A DNA stretch of 64,000 nt from Coniochaeta sp. PMI_546 (lineage: Eukaryota; Ascomycota; Sordariomycetes; Coniochaetales; Coniochaetaceae). Location: assembly GCA_021432605.1 (NCBI GenBank), contig MU271144.1, forward strand, positions 1,856,606 to 1,920,605, given 5' to 3'. The number at the start of each line of letters is the position of its first letter. Position 1 is the stretch's first letter. Below the pieces are notes generated by a model, which had not been told where the DNA came from, did not search any database, and saw only the letters and a program-made list of their open reading frames with translations. The translations under genes were made by a program, and so were the position numbers. Positions 33,572-43,871 of this stretch are shown one piece after another.

Positions 33572-34531
33572 CTAGCTCTCCGGCCTAAACTTCCCCCTCT
33601 TCTCCCTCATCGCATCGACCCTCCTCCTATCCTCCTCAAACTTCTTGACCAGCTCAGCCTGCTCCTCCTTCTTCCTCTCCCTCAACTGGAACCGGTAGAA
33701 GTTGCTCAGCTCCTCCCTCTTCTTGTCGGCCTTCTCCACCATCTTCCGCCTCGCCTCCTCCGCCTCCTCGCGCTTGGCCGGCGCCGTCCTGCCCCCGCCC
33801 CGCGTGACGGTCACAAACCCGTCCTCGTCCGGCTCGTTGCGCAGCCTCTTGGCCAGCTCGGCGGCCTCCCTCTCGCGCCGGTTGTACACGGTGAAGAATG
33901 CGTCCACCGCGGCCTCCACGGCCGACCTGTCAGGGTACGTCAGTCGGACATGCGACCTGACCCACCGCGACCCCAGGGCGCGGCCCTGCTCCGGCACGCC
34001 GGCGCCCCAGACGGGGAACTTTCCGCTCCTGGCCGCCTTGCCCGCGGCCTTGAGCGCCTTGTCGACGCTCCGCTCGTCCGCCAGCACCACGACCGCCGTG
34101 CCGCCGCTCCGGCGCAGGGGGCGGGACCACGGCTCCGGCAGCCGGGCGGTCTCCTCTTCCTCCTTCGCGTGCTGCGCCTCCTCGTCCTCGCGCTTGCGCT
34201 TCTTGGAGTGCGGGGCAAGACGGGCCGCCTGGGCGGGCAGGAGGAGGTCGGCGAGGGCCTGGGAGGCGGCCTTGCGCTCGTCTTCGAAGGTGATGCTCTC
34301 GAAGCGGCCTGCGCCCAGGAGGGCGGTGAAGAGGGCGCGGAAGTGCAGGCGGGTGCTGTCGGCGGGGACGTTGATTATGAAGAGGCTGCGGGAGTCGTCT
34401 GGGGTCGGGATCTTGGGGGCATTTCGGCGGAGGTAGAGGTGGTGGGTTGTGGGTTTTGGGTAGGAGGGTAGAGGCGGTATTGAGATTGGGAGTATGGAGA
34501 AGTCTCCTATTGTTGAGCGAGCGGACGGCAT
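33572..34531 (-). CDS. RRP7: ribosomal RNA-processing protein 7 (Rrp7)
   Basis: Single exon, 319 aa from the ATG at 34531 (MPSARSTIGDFSILPISIPP). The frame is open to 34579, but the extra 16 residues precede the family's normal opening. Rrp7 is a nucleolar assembly factor for the small ribosomal subunit, needed for early 18S rRNA processing in the SSU processome (UtpC module). The N-terminal RRM-like part shows SRSLFIINVPADSTRLHFRA and LFTALLGAGRFESI, with a low-complexity basic/acidic insert (HSKKRKREDEEAQHAKEEEE). The hallmark is the C-terminal helix: KKREELSNFYRFQLRERKKE, then LVKKFEEDRRRVDAMREKRG and KFRPES at the very end. A long T tract follows 3 nt after the stop. It diverges from an MFS transporter gene. 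Confidence 0.93.
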   Translation of the reverse strand: MPSARSTIGDFSILPISIPPLPSYPKPTTHHLYLRRNAPKIPTPDDSRSLFIINVPADSTRLHFRALFTALLGAGRFESITFEDERKAASQALADLLLPAQAARLAPHSKKRKREDEEAQHAKEEEETARLPEPWSRPLRRSGGTAVVVLADERSVDKALKAAGKAARSGKFPVWGAGVPEQGRALGSRWVRSHVRLTYPDRSAVEAAVDAFFTVYNRREREAAELAKRLRNEPDEDGFVTVTRGGGRTAPAKREEAEEARRKMVEKADKKREELSNFYRFQLRERKKEEQAELVKKFEEDRRRVDAMREKRGKFRPES

Positions 34532-35293
34532 GGTTGTGTGGCTGTTGAATCTCGATGAGAAATGGTCAAGATTGGTCAAACTTTGTGGTTTCCAGGTTGG
34601 TATGGGAAAGTTTTATGCCCCACCAAAAAGTTCAGCCTTATCTTGCAACATCCGAGACAAATTGATCTCATTGGCTACTCCGAAATGCCCTCCGCAGCGG
34701 CCAAAATTGCAGTGAATCAGCCTTCTGAAAGAGTCGAGGTATTGATCAAGAACAAAATGGAAAAAAGGCGTCCAGGCGTGGTGGAAAGGCGTCGTGAGCT
34801 AGCAGTTCCGTAGGAAACCCTCGCAGTTCGCAGTCTGCAGTTCGCACGGAATCAATTTCAATACATATACATAAGGTATACATACCTCCCCAGACACTGA
34901 CAGCGACGGTCCGCTGGCATCTAGATAGGCACCATACTGCTTTGGGCTTGGGTCCCCGCAAACCATATCCCTTCTGGTGATGGCCGAAAATGGTGAGGTC
35001 AACACCACAGTACGCAGCTTTCCTCAGGTCGTATAATGTCTTCTCCGTCTTTTTTCTTGTTACGTATCTCAATATGTATCCAGAGCCCTGACATGACACG
35101 AGTTGACTGGCGTCCTTCTCCGCGTTGGCTTGGTTGCTTCACATAGCATTCGCTTCCTTTTCATATTGCAGTTTTGGATATATGATGTCATGACATCAGC
35201 AGCTCCAGCAGTTCCAGCACTTCAGTACGTCTTGGACCAGGCCTACAAGCGGCGGCAGCTCTAGTCTGTGTCTCGTCTCCCCTTCTCTTCAGG
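34532..35293. promoter_or_regulatory. divergent promoter region, RRP7 / MFS transporter
   Basis: 762 bp between two start codons facing apart; it must hold both promoters. No clear TATA box is assigned. No gene seen. Confidence 0.5.
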
Positions 35294-37007
35294 ATGACCC
35301 AGGCCAAGACCAAGTTCCGCAAAGTCCAGCACTTCTTCTCGGGAACAGGCCAAGACGTCGCCTCCCCAGCATCTAATCCGCCCTATCTCCTGTCCTTCCG
35401 CTCCTCCACCCCCTTCATTCTCTTCACCATCTGCCTGGCTATCTTCACCGACATTCTGTTCTACGGTCTCATAGTCCCCGTGATCCCTTTTAGTCTGACT
35501 GTTCAAGCCGGCATTCCGGACGACGAGGTCCAGCAATGGACCGCCATTCTGCTGGCATGCTACAACATCACTCTGTTCGTCGGCTCACCTCTGGTCGGCT
35601 TCTATGCCGATAGGACCACGTCCCGGCGGCTACCGCTCCTTCTCGGCTTGTTCGCCTTGGCCGGTTCGACGCTTTTACTGTGCCTGGGCAAGACAGTCGC
35701 GCTGCTGGTCGTGGGGAGGTTGCTGCAGGGCCTCAGCGCCGCTATCGTCTGGAGCGTGGGGTTAGCGTTGCTAGCTGACACAATGGGGAGGAACATTGGC
35801 TATGCCATGGGCTATGTTGGGATTGCCATGTCTGTCGGCCTCTTGATTGCTCCCGTCATCGGAGGTGCCGTGTATGCCGCTGCTGGGTACTATGCCGTGT
35901 ACTACATCGCTTTTGCGGTGATCTTCTGCGATATTATCCTGCGACTTATCTTGATCGAGAAGAAGGTTGCGAGACAGTGGATAACCGATGATGAGGCGGT
36001 ACCTGTAACCGGGTCTGCGCCTGATGTGTCAGGGGCGAATACGTCGGATTCTGAGAAGGCTTTGGGCGCATCTGGTTCACTAATCACGGGCGATATCGGG
36101 CGGGAGCCTGCAGACAGCCAACTTGAGTTGGAGCCAGACTCGAACGCTATAAGATCCGGAGCCTTGCCGCGTTATGAGGTACAGACGCAGGGCCCCAGTC
36201 CTTCTTCCGACGCGCAGAAAAAGGAGGCTGGAAAGCACCCTCACTGGGAGCTTATCAAGTCCAGACGGATCCTCGCAGCGCTGTTCGGATCCGTTATCGA
36301 GGCTGGAATAATGTAAGACCTTCTGCTAGCCCCGTTGCACAGCCTCTGCCGGCGCTGACACATTTCTCTTGCTCGACACTAGGTTCAGTTTTGACACTGT
36401 ACTCCCGCTCTTTGTAAAGAATACCTTCAACTGGACTTCCACCGCAGCAGGTTTGGTATTCATTTGCGTCATGGTACCGGGCTTCGGTGCCCCTCTGGTA
36501 GGGATGCTAGCCGACCGCTACGGCGCACGATGGCCCTCCCTAGCCGGCTTCGTCGCCTCCGTGCCGCTGCTGATCTGTCTACGCTTCGTCACTGAGAACA
36601 CAATCGGGCACAAGGTGCTCTTGGGCGCCCTGCTTGTGCTCCTGGGCATGACGCTGACATTCTGCAACACCCCTCTCATGGCCGAGATTACGTACGCTAT
36701 CGAGGAGAAGGAGACGAGACGGCCTGGCATGTGGGGCGAAAAGGGTGTGTACGGCATCGGATACGGCCTGTTCACCACAGCGTTTGCGCTCGGGGGCACG
36801 GCTGGAAGCCTCCTCTCTGGATACGTCGTGGCTGGTCCGGGCTGGGGCACAATGACGTGGGCACTTGCTGTCTGGATGGCTGCCGGTATTCCTGTCGTGG
36901 CGCTGTGGGTAGGCGGTAAGCCAAGTAAAAGACGCGATGGCCAACAGCAGGACGGCGGTGACGAAGCAAATCGGGAGGATTCGGATCCAAGACGCGGCAC
37001 TGTGTAG
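35294..37007 (+). CDS. MFS transporter, DHA1/vesicular-amine-transporter-like
   Basis: Two exons, 35294-36312 and 36383-37007, giving 547 aa; the 70-nt intron (GTAAGA...CTAG) splits the ATG codon of IM-FSFDTVLPLF. Twelve membrane segments are visible. The first is FILFTICLAIFTDILFYGLI. Motif A follows as SPLVGFYADRTTSRRLPLLL, then RLLQGLSAAIVWSVGLALLA. The two halves are joined by an unusually long hydrophilic loop (about residues 240-325), rich in Ser, Gly and Glu. The second half repeats motif A as LVGMLADRYGARWPSLAGF and shows ATPLMAEIT-like packing (CNTPLMAEITYAIEEKE). Relatives are proton antiporters for amines or drugs in vacuolar or plasma membranes; the substrate is unknown. It converges on the MOSC-reductase gene, with only 225 bp between their stops. 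Confidence 0.9.
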
Positions 37008-37232
37008 GTCATAGCATCGCTCTGTTTCTGTGTAATCCGGTCTATGGGCGGGGCTGAAATCTGCACATTCGGGGTTGAGCACAGAATAACACTTGCTTGT
37101 CCGTCACACAAACTTCCATCTTGCAGTACCTAGATTCCATTTGCAGAATGAATGGCACCGCATATGCGCAAGTACACCCGGTGCATATGTACAATATATA
37201 CACCTGCCTACCAAGCCGCACAAAACTCCTCG

Positions 37233-38996
37233 TCAGATCTCAACAACAATCCGGCCCCTACCACGGCTCACACAAGACAGCATCGAAGTAGCCTTCTCCT
37301 CCTGCGGCAACCCAGTCCCGCGATGCTCAACGTCGCCCTCAAGCAAGGTAATCTTGCAAGTACCGCAATTTCCGACTTCGCAGGACGAATCCACCTCGTC
37401 AAAGTGCCGTTTGAGCACCTCGAGCAGCGTCTCCTCCTCACCGACTTTGAGCGACTTGTTGCCCTTGTTGGCCACCACAACCTCGAATGGATCCCCAGAG
37501 ACGTCTGCTTCGAACGCTTCAAAGTGCACTTCGGCTTCCGGAATGCCCTTCTCCCTCGTCACCCGAGCAGCCTCGTCCATCAGGCGCTTTGGCCCGCAGA
37601 AATAAAGCTGTGAGTTCCACGGCATGCCCCCAACAACATCCGGGATGCTCAACCGCTGCCCCTTGGACCTGTCGTACACGATGACTTTATCCCCCAACTT
37701 CTCCAAGCGCTCCCTGTACGGTACCTCCTCCGCCGAGCGGACCGCGTAGTGCAGAACGCAGCTGTAGTTGATCGAGACCAACCCCTCTATCAGCGCCAGA
37801 AACGCCGTGATACCGATGCCGCCAGCCACAAAGACGTGGTTGCTCGCGGCCGACTTGCGCGGTATGCCCATCGTCAGCGTGCCGACCTGCAAGGGGTGTC
37901 CGACCTCGGCCGCCTCGTGGAAGTACTTGGACCCCCCCCTACTCTTCTCCTCCAGCGCGACGGCAACCTCAAACTTGTTCCGGTCGCCCTGTACGACGGA
38001 GTAGTTCCTCACCAGCCCGTTGGCCAGCTTGATCTTCGCGTGCGATCCCTCGTCAAGCTCTGTTCCGTCCGCCAGCGGCTCCACTGCCTCCAGCACAAAG
38101 GAGTATACCCGCGGCGTCTGCCTCTTCTTCTCCACGATGACAAAGTCCCTCCACTTCGGGGCGTCCCTCGCCTCCAGCTCCTTCTTCGCCTTGGCCTTGG
38201 CCTTAGCCACGCGGTTCCTAAACATCCCCCTGCTCTCCTCGCCCAACTCCTCGATCGCCGCCAGCTCCTCGTTCATAGCCATGTCGTTCTGGTTCCGGTG
38301 CAGGTACTCCTGGACGCGCTCGATGGTCCACCTGGGGTGCCTCCGCTCGACCAGGCGTATCTGGTCGCCGGCCTTCACCTTCCCCTCCCTGACGACGCGG
38401 TAGTACCAGCCCGTCCGGCTGGTCCTCCACGTGTTGGGCGCAAAGTTCTTCAGGTGGAAGCGGTGGTTGAGCTTGAAGCACGGCTGCCGCGGCAGGCTGA
38501 CCTGCAGCACCAGCTCGTCCCCGACGGCGTGGACGTCGCCGACGCACACGTTGCGCTCGTTCATGCGGGCCACGACAAAGTTCTCCCCGAACCCGCCGGG
38601 CCGAAACCTCTCGGCGGCGTTGGGAAACTCTCTCTGCCAGGTCGCGTAGTGAGAAGAGCAGTCTTGTGATGTATGGGTCAGTGACGTAGCTTAACACCCC
38701 TCCCCCAAACAACTGCCTTGGTTTGTCTTACAGCCGTGGATGGCCTTGTCCGGACCACCGTGAAACGTGTAGTCATGTTCATCGTCCACAATACCGCCGC
38801 GGCCAACATACACCGGCTCGTCGCATACAGACTTGTCTATGCCAGAAAGGACTGTGAGTCCGGGCAGCGGCTTGATCCTGCCCCTACGAACCTCGAGGAT
38901 CTTGTCACTTGTAAAAGGGGCGTCTAGGTCAATTGGCGGATCGCTTGTCTCCAAATGGACAGCGGACAGCTTGTCCGTCATCGACTGGACAGCCAT
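37233..38996 (-). CDS. MOSC / 3-alpha / FAD-NAD(P) reductase / 2Fe-2S ferredoxin fusion protein (YiiM-like)
   Basis: Two exons, 38996-38732 and 38662-37233, giving 564 aa; the 69-nt intron (GTAAGA...CACTGAC...CACAAG) joins KAIHG to YCSSHYATWQREFPNA. Part 1 (about 1-200) is a MOSC domain with GGPDKAIHGY, RFRPGGFGENFVV and the probable molybdenum-cofactor Cys150 in LQVSLPRQPCFKL. A 3-alpha helical domain follows (TIERVQEYLHRNQNDMAMNE). Part 2 (about 235-455) is a ferredoxin-reductase-type flavin and NAD(P) module: NGLVRNYSVVQGD, then VFVAGGIGITAFLALIEG and LYFCGPKRLMDEA. Part 3 is a plant-type 2Fe-2S ferredoxin with Cys516, 521, 524 and 552 (SSCEVGNCGTCK ... LSCVSRG). This is a self-contained electron chain from NAD(P)H to a probable molybdenum centre. 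E. coli YiiM detoxifies N-hydroxylated bases; the same role here is an inference. An upstream in-frame ATG at 39035 is possible. Confidence 0.9.
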
Positions 38997-41748
38997 GGTT
39001 CCGAAAGACCGAGGCTCTACGTATATGCGAAACAAACTCGGTCGCTGGCCTCAAGAAAAACAATACAGTGAAAGAAGTTTCGCAAAAAGGAGCAGAGTTA
39101 CCAAATGCAACGGATTTAACACAATATCTCAGTGTTAGGTGCGTAGCTGCCCGTAGCTGCCTGATATGGCAAAGGGCGTGTTCACTAACAGTGTCCCCTC
39201 GTTTGATTGGGCCAAATGACATCAAGTACAGACATCGCTGCTAACCGTGAGTCAGCAGCATACAGGTATGGCTATCTCCGCTACGGACGGAACTCCGCGC
39301 TTGTCAACGGCAAAGGCGTGAAAAGCCCAACCTCGACCGAGGCCATTAAAAAAAAAAGGCGAGGCAGATTTTCACATAAATATTGGAAGCGGCCTTGGCT
39401 AGGATGTAACTTGGGGAGAATGACAGGGTCGGAGTCAAAGAGAAGAGGCGAACCGATCTCGCAAGTACTCTGGCTACCAGAGCGTGGTGTATAAGTGACC
39501 AGTGACCGCTTGAAGAACGATACATGGTACAGTACATATCATATGTCTACCCCATGCGCTCCGCGCTCATCGGTCTCACTTTGGCAACGGCTGTTAAAAG
39601 CTGCTTATAAGTAGGACATAGGTACTTACGAGGAGAGCACGTGACAACCTATCTGGCTCCTAACCGGGGGTCGGCTGACATGGTACTGACGGTGGTGACT
39701 TCTGGACCATGCGTCTTACCGATGAGGCTGAGATGGTCGGCCTCCGGAATGGTGTGTCGTACGAAACAATACCGCCATATTACCACTGCCAATCGAACGA
39801 GCCGATGCTTGCCCTCCCTACTCATAAAGTAAAAAACACTTTGCATCCTGTGGACAATGTGGTTACACCTTGTCATCTCGGTCGTACCACCCCAGCTGGA
39901 CTTCCGGGATAACAGAGCGGGTGCTCAGTCCGCTGCACCACGCAATGATGAGTGAGACTTTTCTGCACAACTCATCTCCGACCCTGGAGCCAGTGTGACG
40001 AAGAGGAAAATGTCAGAACTGGTCTTCCACTGTCGGAGCCTGACCCCAAGAGCCAAAAGCACTTGCTTCCGCCCCAACGAGCGCCATATTGAGCCGCAGA
40101 GCCTCCTCAGAGACCCAAAGGTCGCAGCTCCGTAGAAGCACGACTTGTTGCCCGAATGAGCTGGGTTTCAGCCCGCCTGAAAGTGGTGACATTTGCCATA
40201 CCGCCCAATGAAAACATTCCAGAAGAAGCCCGGCAGTCGGTCCGAAGAAGCTAGAATGGCATCGGGTCGAGGGCCAGACGCGGCTCGTCTGGTCGAGGTC
40301 CTAAGCGAACCCATGTGGTCACAAAGGCATGTTTGTTGGTCAAGGGCGCGCAGGCGCGCCCAGCCACGGCATTTTCCCCCCTGTGACCTCCTCGCGCTGG
40401 GAAATGGGCAAGCACAAGACATTCCGGGTGTCAACCCAAGGATGCTCAAGGCTCTGGTACCGGGCCCAGCACGGTCCGAGGTGCGGACAAGAGGTCATAC
40501 AGACGCACGCGTATGATGTGATTGTCGGTCCCATGTGATGGCAAACTTGCCAGCCGGTCAAAGAGCAGCCTTGCTGGTACTTGTTAAGCGAGCCACAATC
40601 TGGTATCGGAAGCTAATGAGTCGGCGTCGATAGCGCGTATGAGCTGACGAAAGGACCATTTTATCATCAGCGGTGGGCGCGGTTGAGAAACGCCCTTGAG
40701 CCACACTTTCTTGGTGAAGACTTGTTGTAGTGAGGATCGTTGTAGTGAGGATCGGGTGACCAGAGATTGCATTCGTCGTCACACTGTGTCCACTTCTCCA
40801 AGTAGAGACATCCTCATAGCGAAGAAGTAAGGGATCAAGCAGGCTGGCTGATGAACCGAAGTCGGGCTCAAGTGAGATGGAAAGTGGAAATCTCCACGAG
40901 GTCGGGTGAGTACATTGTCACGAAGTCGTTCAATGGTCCGGGATTGCAATGCGGCTCTTCCGTGCCCCTCTTCGAGCAGACAGATCGGTTAGAACAATCC
41001 TGCACTTTCATTGGACAATGCGACCCTCACGCGCTTGTACTGTACCTTGCTGGAGGCGGCTTAGCCAACGTGCCGCGAGATGTTCCCATCTGTGTGTTAT
41101 GTGTTTACCCTGGTCAATTAAGGGGACACGCAGAGCAGAGCCGCACGATCTGAATCCTTCGGGTAATCTGCATCGATGGACTGTCATTCACTTTGGGAAA
41201 CTCCCAACGTGGCCAGTTGTCTGTTCGCCAGAAGTGTGTCAACACACATCTCTAGATCTGCCGCGGCTGCTCATGATTCATCTTCTACGTGTACACTCGG
41301 AGCAACACAATCCTGAGATGAGGTGTGTCGCGTGGTGCGTGTGTTACCAAGGTCTGTACCGTGTAAAGAGATGTGCACAGTAAAGCCCATCACAGGTTGG
41401 CCATGGCCATGTCTGGCTTCACGGATCGTGTCTCAGACCAAGGGCTGTCTCGGGGTTTCAAGGTTTGCTTGCCATAGCAGGTGGGCTGTCGCTCATGCCC
41501 GACCTAATCTACACATCCAGAGCCTTGCCTGGTCTTCTATCTATAAAGTCTCGCTCTAGTCCTCGTCTCTCTTCTCTACCTTATCCCTTCACTCCCCAGA
41601 ACGTCATCATGATTCACAAAGGTAAAACCTCGACGTGTGTTGAGGAGGCCGTGCGACCAAGCGTGAGCAAACCGACCTACGCAAGCTCCAACGTGGCGGC
41701 ACAAGCGGCTCGCTGCTCTGCGTGGTTTAGGCTCCTCTTCACGCCAAC
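38997..41748. other. gene-poor stretch and F-box gene promoter
   Basis: 2.75 kb without a supportable protein gene. A 15-bp unit (gttgtagtgaggatc) is tandemly duplicated at 40724-40753. A tRNA-like 5' half lies on the minus strand near 39946-39900. A TATAAA box at 41542-41547 lies about 200 bp before the F-box ATG and is followed by a CT-rich leader. Confidence 0.45.
40724..40753. repeat. perfect tandem duplication of a 15-bp unit
   Basis: gttgtagtgaggatc occurs twice head to tail. Non-coding context; probably a replication slip. Confidence 0.9.
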
Positions 41749-43871
41749 ATGTCGATTCGAATCTTGCCCTTCGAGGTAATAGCCCTTGTGGTCAGCTATC
41801 TCGGCGTGGACGATGTCTACAGTCTCAGCATTTGCAGCCGCCAATTTCGGCTCCTTGCCTACGACCAACCTATCTGCAAGAGAGCGCTCCAGGTACGTTG
41901 AATCCCTCTCGTTTCCCATGCCCTGGCTGCCTATTGTTCGTCGATAATACTGGATTTTGGGAAAATGCTGACAAGTATCCGTCAAAGGCCGGTTCGGCTT
42001 CAGCTCTTGAGGTGCAGCAAGCGCTCTGCGATCACAACTACGCACGCGCATTACGACGCTTCATTAAGCGCAGGGAGGCGATATCGTCAGCATCCCCTTT
42101 TCTCACCGCCGTTGTGGCGTTTGCTGAGTCTTGGTTGTACGAAAATGGCGTTCTTTGCCACATCCGGGAGAGGCAACTCCGTCTCCTCGACGTACACCAC
42201 TCTGCGGATCAGGAAATCGTGGTTAACATCCGCAAGCTACTGGATGAGGCGATTCCCGAGTCTCGGGGCAGCCGTAAATACAAGTTTCAACTGCTGTATC
42301 AGGCTCACGGTGTTGTATCCTGCCTCTACACGCACGCTAGGCCGCAACTGGCGCACTGGCTCGTCGTCTTCAATCCCGGCGAGAGGAAGGTGCTAGCGAC
42401 GCGTCGTCTCGACTCTGCCTACAAGATCTTTGCGCGAAACAACTCTGAATTTCTCTATTACGGTGTTCAGTCGGAGATGGGCGATGATGGCTTCCGCCGC
42501 TGGGTGCTTCAAGGGTTCGATATCCGCAGAGGCGAGTGGTTCGCCGACGGCCTCCACTTGCCGGACACGGTCGGCTCGGAGATCGATGCGACAATCTGCT
42601 TCGAGATCATAGATGGTTATTTCTGCGTACTCACAAACAATACGTCGTTCGAGACGGACAGGATTGAGTACACTTCTTACTACGACTTCTTCCGCTTCCC
42701 GCTCGGCCGTCCAAGTCACGAGCACATGGAACGACCCACGAAGAGGAACCTCTTTCGAAGACAGCACTCTGAGGGCACCATCGACGACCGTTGGACGTTC
42801 ATGAAGATTTTCAGTGACGAGCTTTCGGGTGAGCTCAAGATACTCGAGTCCAGGAAGGAGTGGCTATCAGGCAACAGTTCGGCAACCCGAACATATTACA
42901 CGAAGACCCTCCACATTACAGAGGCGTGTGAGGAGACAGGGAGCTCCCACAGGACTGAAGAGGAAGAAGAGGAAGATCAATACGCGCAAAACGATCGGCT
43001 GGCTCAGTTTCTAGGGGCAGCAACCAAAGGTAATAAAGGCTGCGCTCCCGATCGAGACCTTAACGAAGTGCACGTCGGAGACGATGGCGCAGTCTCAGTC
43101 ATGTTCACGCTCAGCAAGTGCTTTATACGTTCCTACCATCCGGCGAGTCAGGCCTTCATGGATCTGGTAGATGATCCGAGTCAGTCCGAACCATGCGGGC
43201 AGCGAATTCGCATCAGAGCAGGAGCTCGGCTACCGCGGGCGCGATATAAGCCAGACATGCGCTCCATGCCCGTCAGTGCCGAGAGCTCAAAGCAGTACCA
43301 CCACCACGACGAAAAGCAGAAGCAGGTGGCCAACCAGTATGAGGAAAGCGGGGTGGTCTTCTGGCCGTCAGATGGCCACTCGCCAATGCTGGACAGTCTA
43401 CATCAAGTGTTAAATCCGCCTGGATACATCGGGAATGTTCAAGGTACGTGGGATCAGAGGTCTTTGATATATGCCACGGGCGGAGGAGCAAACGGAGATG
43501 TCAAGGCATTGGTCCTGGTTAGTTTTGATCCAAGAATCTACTTGAAGGGTATCGGGTCGTTCGACGACCCAAGCTCTGCCAATTTCCGGAGAGGGGAACT
43601 CGGCCCAACACTGAGGGATATTCAGGCTGCGCTGAGTCCAGACAAAGGGAAGGGCAAAGAAAAGGAGAGGGAACAGGACGTTACCTTCGGTTGTCCAGCC
43701 AGTCTCGATGGGGAAGTTATCGTCGAACACAGAAGCTCCTCCTCCTCCTCCTCCTGTGGAAGTGGTCTCATCGGCCTTGGGAGCGGAATCGAGGCCCAGG
43801 CGCATGCATGGGCTTCGTACGAGCCGGCGCAGTACTTGACTATCGGTACGGGGTATCACTTCGCCAAATGA
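41749..43871 (+). CDS. F-box domain protein (fungal family)
   Basis: Exon 1 is 41749-41892 and encodes the F-box: MSIRILPFEVIALVVSYLGV, then DDVYSLSICSRQFRLLAYDQ and PICKRALQ. The intron starts GTACGT at 41893. Its acceptor is an AAG, either just before 41988 (best spaced from the CTGAC branch at 41968-41972; 675 aa) or before 41976 (679 aa). Exon 2 runs to 43871. The body matches a fungal F-box family: ALRRFIKRREAISSASPFLT, FAESWLYENGVLCHIRERQL and SRGSRKYKFQLLYQAHGVVS. F-box proteins bind Skp1 and select targets for SCF ubiquitin ligases; the target here is unknown. An acidic run (EEEEEEDQYAQN) lies mid-protein and a serine run (from a TCC repeat at 43737-43755) near the C terminus. A TATAAA box lies 200 bp upstream. 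Confidence 0.85.

Noticed and set aside
26561-38996. Transporters, RRP7 and oxidoreductase considered as a secondary-metabolite cluster
   Set aside because: No core synthase, cyclase or cluster regulator; RRP7 in the middle is housekeeping and orientations are mixed.
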